Origin: Prevotella sp.
Lineage (GTDB): Bacteria; Bacteroidota; Bacteroidia; Bacteroidales; Bacteroidaceae
Length of the DNA: 39,998 bases
NCBI GenBank assembly: GCA_017964785.1
Contig: JAGCRH010000025.1
Span: forward strand, 1 to 39,998
Direction of reading: 5' to 3'
Every line of letters begins with the position of its first letter. Within the stretch, counting starts at the first letter, position 1. Positions 16,610-25,000 of this stretch are shown here, piece by piece. A model generated the notes under the pieces. That model was given only the letters and a program-made list of their open reading frames with translations, was not told the origin of the DNA and made no database searches. The position numbers and the translations under genes were made by a program.

Positions 16610-17856
16610 AAAAGATTACGGTTTACGCAGATTTCGATTTCCTTACATCACCGCAGGAGATAGGCACCTTGGGCTACGAACGTGTCCGAGGCAAGGATCA
16701 CTTTGTCTTTGAGTATTCGCATGAATGGCTGAAACAGTATGGCGGCATTGTGCTGAGTGGTGACCTGATGAACGTGCCTTCGTTGCAACACCCCCGTGGC
16801 ACAGATAGCGTGTTTGGTTTTGTCAAAGATTCCTTCCCTGACCGATGGGGCCGGTTATTGCTCGACCGCAGAGAACGACTGACAGCACAAGCAGAGGGCA
16901 GAGCCATGCGAATGCTCACCAACTATGATTACCTCATCGGCATTGAGGACTTCACTCGTATGGGTGGCATCCGTTACAAGAATGAAGATAGCAATGACTA
17001 TATGAATGCCAGCGCCAAATACAGTGTACCTCCTATCGAGAGTCTTCGTGCCCTCTGCGATGCCTGTCATGAGATTGAGTTGGCAGAGGAACGAAACGAA
17101 TTGCCAGAACAACGCTGGCTCGACCAATTGATCGACCCTGGAACCTCACTCGGTGGTGCTCGTCCTAAAGCCAATGTCATCGATACCGACGGCAGACTCT
17201 ATGTAGCAAAGTTCCCTTCAAAGAAGGACTTGGAGAATACAGAACTCATAGAGCACTTCTCACATCGGTTGGCAGCCGCTGCTGGTATCAATGTTGCCAA
17301 GACCCGTACTATCAAAGTGTCGAAAGACCGCGACCTCTTTCTTTCCGAACGTTTTGACAGAACGGCAGAAGGCAAGCGCATCCATTTTGCTTCGGCCATG
17401 TCGCTACTTGGTTTAGAGGATGGTGCTGGCAGCAGCACGGGAAACGGATATCTGGACATCGTAGATTTCATACTGCAAGGATGTGTAGATACAGGGCAGA
17501 ACCTCAGAGAACTCTATCGCAGGATAGCGTTTAACGTGATGTTCGGCAACACTGATGACCACCTCCGTAATCACGGCTTTCTGCTTACTCCGAAAGGTTG
17601 GACACTCTCACCTGCATACGACATAAATCCTGGAGTCAAATTGCATCAATGCCTGCTGATTGACCAATACACGGAGCAGTCGGATGTCAATATCCTGCTC
17701 GCTGCATGCAATAACTACATGCTGGAACATCAGGAAGCCGTCGAAATCATAGAGGAGGTTCGTGATGCCATCAAAGACTGGCGTAAGATAGCCACAGAAC
17801 TCCAGATACCTCATAAGATATTTACCCCCTATTGCAATCGATGGGATATCCCTTGA
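16606..17856 (+). CDS. hipA: HipA-family serine/threonine kinase toxin
   Basis: A 416-residue HipA-type protein with an N-terminal HipA_N-like part (about 1-110, ending SVFGFVKDSFPDRWGRLLL) and the kinase-like C-domain. Motifs are PGTSLGGARPKANV near 177 (ATP-binding loop), YVAKFPSKKD with the ATP-contacting Lys, FNVMFGNTDDHLRNHGFLL near 314 (catalytic Asp and neighbouring His/Asn), and LSPAYDINPG near 337 (metal-binding Asp). All key residues are present, so it looks active. E. coli HipA phosphorylates GltX; the target of this homologue is not known. Its stop codon falls inside sequence derived from the 3' part of glnA. Confidence 0.9.
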   Translation: MKKITVYADFDFLTSPQEIGTLGYERVRGKDHFVFEYSHEWLKQYGGIVLSGDLMNVPSLQHPRGTDSVFGFVKDSFPDRWGRLLLDRRERLTAQAEGRAMRMLTNYDYLIGIEDFTRMGGIRYKNEDSNDYMNASAKYSVPPIESLRALCDACHEIELAEERNELPEQRWLDQLIDPGTSLGGARPKANVIDTDGRLYVAKFPSKKDLENTELIEHFSHRLAAAAGINVAKTRTIKVSKDRDLFLSERFDRTAEGKRIHFASAMSLLGLEDGAGSSTGNGYLDIVDFILQGCVDTGQNLRELYRRIAFNVMFGNTDDHLRNHGFLLTPKGWTLSPAYDINPGVKLHQCLLIDQYTEQSDVNILLAACNNYMLEHQEAVEIIEEVRDAIKDWRKIATELQIPHKIFTPYCNRWDIP

Positions 17857-17916
17857 ACTGGCAGCCCAGACCATCGAGGGCTATCCACGAAGAGATTCAG
17901 AAATTTTTCCACTACG
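17850..17916 (+). pseudogene. Degenerate remnant of the glnA 3' end
   Basis: Bases 17850-17870 match glnA 15926-15946 at 20 of 21 positions. Bases 17873-17916 then match the last ~55 bp of glnA (16153-16207) with substitutions and an 11-base gap. Relative to glnA about 206 bp are missing between the two matches. The fragment separates hipA from the HU-like gene. Confidence 0.8.
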
Positions 17917-17933
17917 TTTATTTCTAATTGATT

Positions 17934-18560
17934 ATGCCACGTAAGACTGACGGAATAGAATTTGAAATCCATCCTCGCCCCACGAAGGGTGAGGATGGTA
18001 AGCCTTTACTTTATGTCCGCCCCGCTAAGGGGATGAAGAAGAGTTTTAAGCAACTGGACGAGTATTGTGTCAAATATCGTGGGCTGCGGCCAGGAGAACT
18101 TCAACAGGTGTTTAATGTGTTGATGGAAACGGGTGGACGTTGGCTCTCGGAAGGCTATCGCATAGAGACGCCAATTGGTTCGTTTGCCCCTAAGTTGAAA
18201 TTGCTGGGCGAGCATACCGATCCGAAGACCATTACTGGCAGGGATATCGTCTATGCTGGTTTGGAGTTTATCCCCTCGAAGGAGTTTGTGAGGGAGGGCG
18301 GCAGAAACCGTGAGGGCTATCGGAAGAGCGATGCGTCAGTAGGCAATAGTCAGATGTACGACGAACAGGCGATGGACGAGGCCTTGAAGCGCAGTATGAA
18401 ACTGGGCTACACGACGATACCAGAGTTTATGATTTTCAGTGGATTGAAGCGTGATTCAGCCAAGACCTATCTCGACAGCCTCTGTAAAGGTGAGCATCCT
18501 CGACTTTGGAAGGTGCGCGAAAGCCGCCGCTGGCTCTTTTTCCCCAAGAAACAAGCCTAA
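17934..18560 (+). CDS. HU-family DNA-binding protein (HU-HIG type)
   Basis: A 208-residue protein when started at the ATG at 17934; a TTG six bases earlier is a less likely start. The N-terminal ~120 residues resemble the Bacteroidales HU-related domain (YVRPAKGMKKSFKQLDEYC, LRPGELQQVFNVLMETGGRWL, GYRIETPIGSFAPKL). The C-terminal ~70 residues (TTIPEFMIFSGLKRDSAKTY, HPRLWKVRESRRWLFFP) look like a small winged-helix extension. It probably binds DNA as a nucleoid-associated protein. It sits just after the decayed glnA end, suggesting glnA and this gene were once adjacent. Confidence 0.8.
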   Translation: MPRKTDGIEFEIHPRPTKGEDGKPLLYVRPAKGMKKSFKQLDEYCVKYRGLRPGELQQVFNVLMETGGRWLSEGYRIETPIGSFAPKLKLLGEHTDPKTITGRDIVYAGLEFIPSKEFVREGGRNREGYRKSDASVGNSQMYDEQAMDEALKRSMKLGYTTIPEFMIFSGLKRDSAKTYLDSLCKGEHPRLWKVRESRRWLFFPKKQA

Positions 18561-18617
18561 ATAGAATAGCATCTGCCCCTCAGAAGTATAATCCTACTTC
18601 AAAGGTATGAATATCGG

Positions 18618-18702
18618 AAAAGGGCGGGCGCTCCCATAAATAAGGCTGTCCGCTCGCAGATATAAGGGCGCCCGCCCGCATCAATGTGGCCGAGCGCCCT
18701 TT
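18618..18702. repeat. GC-rich degenerate ~23-bp repeats with strong folding potential
   Basis: Three imperfect units resembling gcgctcNcataaataaggc follow each other, bounded by AAAAGGGCG at the left and CGCCCTTTT at the right. Several GGGCGGGCG / CGCCCGCCC segments can pair. It may act as a terminator for the HU-like gene or as a REP-like element; nothing coding is seen. Confidence 0.5.
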
Positions 18703-18704
18703 TC

Positions 18705-18783
18705 TCGTTACCCTTAGGGTCTCTCCCTGTTACCCTTAACCTTTTTCCCTGTTACTACGGGTTCTTTCCCCAATAACCCTTAG
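18705..18783. repeat. Degenerate ~22-bp repeats of CCCTGTTACCCTTA type
   Basis: Four consecutive units share (C)CCTGTTACCCTTA or close variants (CTCGTTACCCTTAGGG, CCCTGTTACCCTTAACC, CCCTGTTACTACGGG, CCCAATAACCCTTAGG). They directly follow the GC-rich block. From here to 19013 no gene or clear signal is seen. Confidence 0.55.
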
Positions 18784-19013
18784 GTATCATTTCTCTGTGC
18801 CTCATTATCGAGTGGGAGAAGTATTTCTTTTGTCCTGATGAGTCTTTGGGAGTTGTGTTAGTTTCCTGTCTCTTGAAAACTATAACGTTCTCTTTCCATC
18901 AAAGATGATATTCTGAATATTAATATAGTCTTTTTTTCTTTCATTCAGTGCATCACAAAGCGAAAAAATGAACAAATTCGTTTCATTTTATGTGATTTTA
19001 GCATTTCAAGGTA

Positions 19014-19043
19014 TTGAAATTGAATTTTTTTTGTGTATATTTG
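19014..19043 (+). promoter_or_regulatory. Promoter of the LRR surface-protein gene
   Basis: TTG (19014-19016), a 19-bp spacer and TATATTTG (19036-19043) match the consensus. The transcript would start near 19050, leaving an unusually long 5' leader of about 240 nt. Confidence 0.7.
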
Positions 19044-19049
19044 CAGCGT

Positions 19050-19290
19050 GTTCTTATAGACACATGATTTTTGTTGGCTCAATTTTCCATACGAATTGCG
19101 ACCTCGAAAGAGAAAGAGAGCAAACCCAAATCTCCGTTGGAGTGTGTGCATTATAGCGCAGACTTCACCATAGGAGATTTGAGGCTGTCGCAAGCCTGTA
19201 TGGGAATATGGCGGGGCTGCGCTATTTCCATATGGTTAGTAAGGCCTTTGTCGATGATGAGGACAGAAAGATTATTTAATAGAAAACATT
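19050..19290 (+). ncRNA. Structured 5' leader RNA, three contiguous hairpins, family unknown
   Basis: The leader contains P1, CAAATCTCC (19127-19135) pairing with GGAGATTTG (19173-19181) around a 37-nt loop; P2, AGGCT (19182-19186) with AGCCT (19193-19197); and P3, TATGGGAATA (19199-19208) with TATTTCCATA (19223-19232), ten pairs with one G-U. The three helices are almost back to back. About 58 nt separate P3 from the start codon. I do not recognise a named riboswitch. It could control translation or transcription of the surface protein, or be a small RNA. Confidence 0.5.
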
Positions 19291-21093
19291 ATGGATATGA
19301 GAAAGATAACTATTCAATTTGTGTTAGCAACAATTTTTTTGTTAACTGCTTTATCGCAGAGCGTTATGGCATACGATTATCTGCAAGATGGAATCTATTA
19401 CAATCGGCTTAATCCGTATGAACTGGAGGTTACTTACTCAGAAAGTACCTATAATACTTATGAAGGGGATATATACATTCCGAATTATGTTACAATAAAC
19501 GAGAAAACATATGAAGTCTCATCTATTGGAGAGAATGCATTTCGTAACTGTGCAAAACTTTCTTCTGTAGTTTTGCCAAGTACTCTTGTGTGGATAAAGG
19601 ATAATGCTTTTAATGGCTGTATCAATCTGAATTCTATCTCTATTCCTTATGGCGTAACTCAACTCGGCAATAATGTTTTCGCCAATTGCAATACACTTTC
19701 TAACGTTTCTCTTCCCAATAGTTTAACTACATTAGGCATAGGAACTTTCGCAAATTGCATTTCTATTGCCTCGATAGAGATTCCAGAAAGTATTACCACT
19801 CTTGAAGGTGAAAATTTTTCTGGCTGCTTGTCACTTGAAAAAATAGTCTTGCCAAATACTCTTAAAAAAATATCAGGAACTTTTGTTTTTGGCAATTGTC
19901 AATCATTGAAAACGATAAAACTGACAGAAGGCTTGACAGAAATAGGTTCGTATTCTTTTTCTGGTAGTGGATTATATAGTATCGTAATTCCCAATAGTGT
20001 TACAACTATCCAAAATGCGGCCTTCAATGGCTGTCTTTCATTAGCGGTTGTGGTGTTTGGTACAGGCTTGCAACAAGTACGTTATATGTCATTCTACGGA
20101 TGTCCCTCTTTATCAAAAATATTCTGCTTCAACACCTATCCGCCAGAACTTGAACATTATGTCCACGATGATTGGTTATGGTATGGAGAGTATGACGTGT
20201 TTGATGAATCACATTACTCCACCATTAGTATATATGTCCCTTATAATTGCCTATCATATTATCAGTCGGCCAATTATTGGAATCGGTTCTCCTCTATAGA
20301 AGAGTTTGATACGAATTCATTTGATGACAGCATTTTAAATCCACCATTGCCTCCAGTCTACGAGATAAATGGTCATGAGTATATAGACTTGGGGCTTCCT
20401 AGTGGAAATCTTTGGGCAACATGTAATGTAGGTGCAAATAGTAAAGAAGAATCTGGTTACTATTTTGCTTTCGGAGAAACAGAGCCTAAGGAATTATATC
20501 TTTGGTCTAACTATAAATACGCAAACGGCAGCAAAACCACTATTACAAAATATTGTTCCTCATCAGACTATGGTACGGTTGACAATAAAACCAAATTAGA
20601 CAATGAAGATGATGCCGCTTTTGTTAATTGGGGAAGTGCATGGCATACACCGACCCGTGAAGAAGGCGAAGAATTAGTAAATAGTTGTTCATGGACTTGG
20701 ATGCAAGTCAATGGCCGAAACGGATACAAAGTGACCGGTCCAAATGGAAATAGCATATTTCTCCCTGCTTCTGGCTACATGTACTACTATGTCAACCAAG
20801 ATAATGTTGGTGGTGAATATATGGAGTCCTCTTACATTTATGATACTGCTAATATTCTCGGTTTCTATGAAAGTTGGCATTCCGCATGGGGTTGGTGTGG
20901 TTCTCGTTGTCAAGGATATACAGTACGCCCCGTTGCATTAAAAGAATACAGCGGAATAGAATCACCAACAATAATGAATGCAAGCACAAAGGGTATATAC
21001 AATCTTGGTGGAATAAAAACCGACAAACTCAGTCGTGGCCTCAATATTATCAAACAAAGTGATGGCACAACAAAGAAAGTATGGATTAAGTGA
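19291..21093 (+). CDS. BspA-like leucine-rich-repeat protein with Fib_succ_major domain, secreted
   Basis: A 600-residue protein with a signal peptide (FVLATIFLLTALSQSVMA). Residues ~65-340 hold about ten 23-residue LRR_5/BspA repeats (NAFRNCAKLSSVVLPSTL, NAFNGCINLNSISIP, and so on). Residues ~365-560 form a Fibrobacter succinogenes major paralogous domain (YIDLGLPSGNLWATCNVGA, SGYYFAFGETEP, YTVRPV). The C-terminus has a Prevotella secreted-protein tail (GIYNLGGIKTDKLSRGLNII). Proteins of this kind are surface-exposed and often mediate adhesion. The gene is markedly more AT-rich than its neighbours, which suggests separate acquisition. Start may be 19291 or the ATG two codons later. Confidence 0.88.
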   Translation: MDMRKITIQFVLATIFLLTALSQSVMAYDYLQDGIYYNRLNPYELEVTYSESTYNTYEGDIYIPNYVTINEKTYEVSSIGENAFRNCAKLSSVVLPSTLVWIKDNAFNGCINLNSISIPYGVTQLGNNVFANCNTLSNVSLPNSLTTLGIGTFANCISIASIEIPESITTLEGENFSGCLSLEKIVLPNTLKKISGTFVFGNCQSLKTIKLTEGLTEIGSYSFSGSGLYSIVIPNSVTTIQNAAFNGCLSLAVVVFGTGLQQVRYMSFYGCPSLSKIFCFNTYPPELEHYVHDDWLWYGEYDVFDESHYSTISIYVPYNCLSYYQSANYWNRFSSIEEFDTNSFDDSILNPPLPPVYEINGHEYIDLGLPSGNLWATCNVGANSKEESGYYFAFGETEPKELYLWSNYKYANGSKTTITKYCSSSDYGTVDNKTKLDNEDDAAFVNWGSAWHTPTREEGEELVNSCSWTWMQVNGRNGYKVTGPNGNSIFLPASGYMYYYVNQDNVGGEYMESSYIYDTANILGFYESWHSAWGWCGSRCQGYTVRPVALKEYSGIESPTIMNASTKGIYNLGGIKTDKLSRGLNIIKQSDGTTKKVWIK

Positions 21094-21122
21094 AGAAAGA
21101 AGTATATGGTGATTCACTAACT

Positions 21123-21177
21123 AAATCTATTTGGGAGGATGCCGCTGAATCGCCAGCGCATCCTCCCAAATAGATTT
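21123..21177. terminator. 20-bp perfect stem-loop after the LRR gene
   Basis: Arms 21123-21142 and 21158-21177 are exact reverse complements around a 15-nt loop. The stem begins AAATCTATTTGGG and ends in ATTTT, so it could terminate in both directions. It is longer than most intrinsic terminators. Between here and 21360 no gene is seen; a GCAGCAA/TTGCTGC pair followed by eight T (about 21282-21338) could be a second terminator. Confidence 0.65.
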
Positions 21178-21359
21178 TCCGTATATACCTTTAATGATCT
21201 TCGCCGCCATTCCCTCTCGTAGAGGTATCGTGACGCGAAGCCAATCTCGTCGTTCCTGTCAATGGCAAAGGGGACGAGGCAGCAACGACTTTTAGCAATT
21301 ATTTCACAAACAACTCATTATTTGCTGCTGTTTTTTTTCGTAATATCGGAAAAATATAG

Positions 21360-21367
21360 TAATTTTG
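21360..21367 (+). promoter_or_regulatory. -7 box of the 21.4-29.6 kb operon
   Basis: TAATTTTG fits TAnnTTTG and ends 8 bp before the ATG at 21376. The transcript is therefore nearly leaderless. Only a T-rich stretch stands at the -33 position. Confidence 0.5.
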
Positions 21368-21375
21368 TACCCGAT

Positions 21376-22002
21376 ATGGCAGAAAACAAGGATTTCCTCA
21401 GGCAGGACAACGACTATCGTACGATGAAGGCATTCCGCAAGGCGGAGTGCAGCTACGATGTGACGTATTATTTTGCCCATACGTTCCTGAAACCAGGTGA
21501 CCGTACCATCGACCAGATGATCCAGGCTGCCCGTTCCGGGAAGCAGAACCTTGCCGAGGGCACCATCGACGGTGTGACTTCTCGCGAGATGGAAATCAAA
21601 CTCGCCAATGTCAACCGAGCCTCACTACATGAACTATTGCTCGACTATGAGGACTATCTCCGCGTGCGAGAGTTGGAGCAATGGAAACTGAATGACCCAA
21701 GAGCGGTGAAGACGCGCGCTTTCTGCAAGGCCCACCTCGACTCGGCCATCTATCGCGAGAAGATCCGCGAGCGGAGCGATGAGACGATAGCGAATATCGC
21801 CATCACGCTGATACATCAGTGCGATGTGTTGCTGAGGGGGATGATCGAGTGGATGAAGCGGGACTTCATAGAGAATGGAGGGATTAAGGAAGAGATGTAT
21901 CGGGCGAGGAAGGATTGGCAGAGGAGGAATGGGTATAATGGGCCCAGCCAACCCAACCAGCCCATTAGACCCATTGAACCCATTAAACCTAAAAAGGATT
22001 AG
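21376..22002 (+). CDS. Four-helix-bundle protein with suffix domain
   Basis: A 208-residue protein from the ATG at 21376 (MAENKDFLRQDNDYRTMKAF). Starts further upstream would lie before the -7 box and add an unnatural leader. The first ~110 residues match the S23/IVP-like four-helix bundle family (YDVTYYFAHTFLKPGDRTID, MIQAARSGKQNLAEGTIDG), followed by the helical 'suffix' region (CDVLLRGMIEWMKRDFIENG). Its biochemical role is unknown. The last ~20 residues (QPNQPIRPIEPIKPKKD) are encoded by a degenerate CCCATTnnA repeat. It is the first gene of the operon, with a 3-bp gap to the next one. Confidence 0.82.
   Translation: MAENKDFLRQDNDYRTMKAFRKAECSYDVTYYFAHTFLKPGDRTIDQMIQAARSGKQNLAEGTIDGVTSREMEIKLANVNRASLHELLLDYEDYLRVRELEQWKLNDPRAVKTRAFCKAHLDSAIYREKIRERSDETIANIAITLIHQCDVLLRGMIEWMKRDFIENGGIKEEMYRARKDWQRRNGYNGPSQPNQPIRPIEPIKPKKD
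21935..21995. repeat. Degenerate CCCATTnnA repeat encoding a Pro-rich tail
   Basis: Units such as CCCAGCCAA, CCCAACCAG, CCCATTAGA, CCCATTGAA and CCCATTAAA lie in tandem at the end of the four-helix-bundle gene and encode its terminal P-x-x-P sequence. Confidence 0.65.
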
Positions 22003-22005
22003 TCT

Positions 22006-25000
22006 ATGGCAGAAGCAAGCAAGATACCACAGGAGTGGAACCAGTTTTATTTGAAGGATGTGTCGTTCGTCAATATCATGACACGGCGTATCTTCAACGT
22101 GCTCATCGTGGCAAATCCCTACGATGCCTTTATGTTGGAGGACGACGGACGCATCGATGAGAAGATTTTCGACGAGTATATGGAGTTGGGTATGCGCTAC
22201 CCGCCCACTTTCACGCAGGTGTCTACCACCGAGGAAGCCAATGAGGTATTGAAGACGACGGACATCGACCTGGTGATCTGTATGCCGGGTAATGCCGACA
22301 ACGATGCATTTACCGTGGCCCGTGAGGTGAAGGCAGCGCATCCGAACATCCCCTGTGTGGTGCTGACACCGTTCTCGCACGGTATCACCAAGCGCATCGA
22401 AAACGAGGATATGTCGGTCTTCGACTATGTGTTCTGTTGGTTGGGAAATACCAACCTCATCATGTCGATCATCAAACTGTTGGAAGACAAGATGAATATC
22501 GAGCACGATATCCGCGAGGCGGGGGTGCAGATGATCCTTTTGGTGGAGGATAACATCCGCTTCTACTCCTCCGTGCTCCCGAACCTCTATAATTATATAC
22601 TGGCGCAGTCGAAGCGCTTCTCTACGGAGGCCCTCAATCCCCACGCTGCTGCCCAGCGCAAACGGGGACGCCCCAAGGTGGTGCTCGCCACCAACTACGA
22701 GGAGGCGATGGCTATCTACAACAAGTATCACGAGAATACCCTCGGTGTCATCTCCGATACCCGTTTCCCGATGCACAGTGTTCGTGGACGACTCTCGCAC
22801 GTGGAGGAGGGCGACCCTGAGGCTGGACTGAAACTGCTCCGTGAGATCCGTCGTCGCGACGAGTACGTGCCGCTGATCCTCGACTCGAAGGAGACACTGA
22901 ACCGTGCGAAGGCCGAGGCGGAGGGTTTCCATTTCATTGACAAGAACTCCACGAAGATGAATGTCGACCTGCACCACCTGATGGAGGAACACATGGGCTT
23001 TGGCGACTTCATCTTCCGCGACCCCAAGACGAAAGAGGAGATTTTCCGTGTGTCGTCGTTGAAGGAGTTGCAGGATAATATCTTCAAGATACCCAACGAC
23101 TCGATGCTATACCACGTGTCGCGCAACCACATGAGTCGTTGGCTCTGTGCCCGTGCTATCTTCCCCGTGTCGGCCTTCCTGAAACATGTCACCTGGCACA
23201 AGTTACAGGATGTCGATGCCCACCGACAGATCATCTTCGACGCCATCGTACAGTATCGACGGATGAAGAATATCGGTGTGGTGGCGGTGTTCGACCGTTT
23301 GAAGTTCGACCACTATTCCCACTTCGCCCGTATTGGTGAGGGTTCCTTGGGAGGCAAGGGTAGGGGCCTGGCGTTCCTCGACCGTATCATCAAACGTCAC
23401 CCCGAACTGAACCAGTTTGAGGGTGCCGAGGTGTCGATCCCGAAGACAGTCGTGCTCTGTACCGACTTCTTCGATGAGTTTATGGAGAAGAACAACCTCT
23501 ATCCGATAGCCCTCAGCGATGCACCTGACGAGGAGATATTGAAACATTTTCTTAGGGCCCAGTTGCCCGACTCGTTGATAGCCGACTTCTTCACTTTCTT
23601 TGATGCAGTGAAGTCGCCGATAGCCGTCCGTTCGTCGTCGCTCCTTGAAGATTCCCACTACCAGCCCTTCGCCGGTATATATAGTACCTATATGATTCCC
23701 TATCTCGACGACAAATATGAGATGTTGCGGATGTTGGCCTGTGCCATCAAGGGTGTCTATGCTTCTGTCTATTACAAGGACTCGAAGGCCTATATGTTGG
23801 CGACGCAGAATGTCATCGATCAGGAGAAGATGGCTGTCATCTTACAGGAAGTGGTGGGCAAGCGCTATGGCGACCTCTACTATCCCAACTTCTCCGGTGT
23901 GCTCCGTTCGCTGAACTACTATCCCATCGGCGATGAGAAGGCCGAGGAGGGTATCGCCTCTTTAGCCCTCGGATTAGGAAAATATATTGTCGATGGCGGA
24001 CAGACACTCCGTGTGTCGCCCTATCATCCCACACAGGTGCTCCAAACCTCGGAGATGGAGACAGCCCTGTCGGAGACGCAGACGCGTTTCTATGCGCTGG
24101 ATATGTCGCATGTTGGTGGCGATTTCAAGGTCGATGACGGTTTTAACATCAAGAGCCTACGTGTCAAACAGGCCGATGCCGACGGCTCCCTGAACTATAT
24201 CGCCTCTACCTACGACCCCGTAGATCAACTCATCCGTGACGGTCTCTACGAGGGCGGACGCAAGATTATCTCTTTCTGTGGGGTGCTCCAACAGGGTATA
24301 TTCCCATTGCCTGAGTTACTCCAAATGGCGCAGAAGTATGGTTCTGAGGAGATGCGCCGACCTGTGGAAATCGAACTGGCAGGTAACCTGAATGCCGACA
24401 AGACCGGTACCCTCTACCTGCTCCAAATCCGTCCCATCGTCGACTCCAAACAGGTACTCGACGAAGACCTGCAAAAGATTCCCGATGCAGAGTGCTTGTT
24501 GCGCTCCAACAACTCCCTGGGTCACGGTATCTCGGAGGATGTTTTCGATGTGGTGTATGTCAAAACCGACGAGGACTTTACCGCTGCCAACAACCCCACC
24601 ATCGCCTCGGAGATAGAACGCATCAACAGCCGTTTCCTCGATGAGGACAAGAACTATGTGCTGATTGGGCCTGGACGCTGGGGATCCTCCGACTACTGGC
24701 TCGGCATCCCCGTGAAGTGGCCCCATATCAGTGCCGCCCGCGTCATCGTGGAAACGGGATTGAAGAACTACCACGTCGATCCCTCACAGGGCACCCACTT
24801 CTTCCAGAACCTGACCTCCTTCGGCGTCGGTTACTTTACCATCAACACCTATACGGGTGATGGCATCTTCCAGAAGGAGGTGCTTGATGCGATGCCTGCC
24901 GTCGAGGAGACAGAGTATGTGCGCCACGTCCGCTTCGAGATGCCCTTGAAGATTATGATGGACGGTAAAAAGCAGACTGGCGTTGTCCTATTACCAACAA

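Noticed and set aside
18618..18783. CRISPR array
   Set aside because: Units are degenerate, there are no unique spacers between constant repeats, and no cas genes are present.
18945..19193. 82-codon minus-strand frame across the leader
   Set aside because: It overlaps the promoter and hairpins and has no recognisable features or promoter of its own.
21262..21375. N-terminal extension of the four-helix-bundle protein
   Set aside because: The extension would be translated from upstream of the -7 box and has no homology to the family, which starts at MAENKDF.
21634..22992. 452-codon minus-strand frame
   Set aside because: Antisense to the four-helix-bundle and receiver-PPDK_N genes, rich in His/Leu/Arg as expected of a shadow, no promoter.
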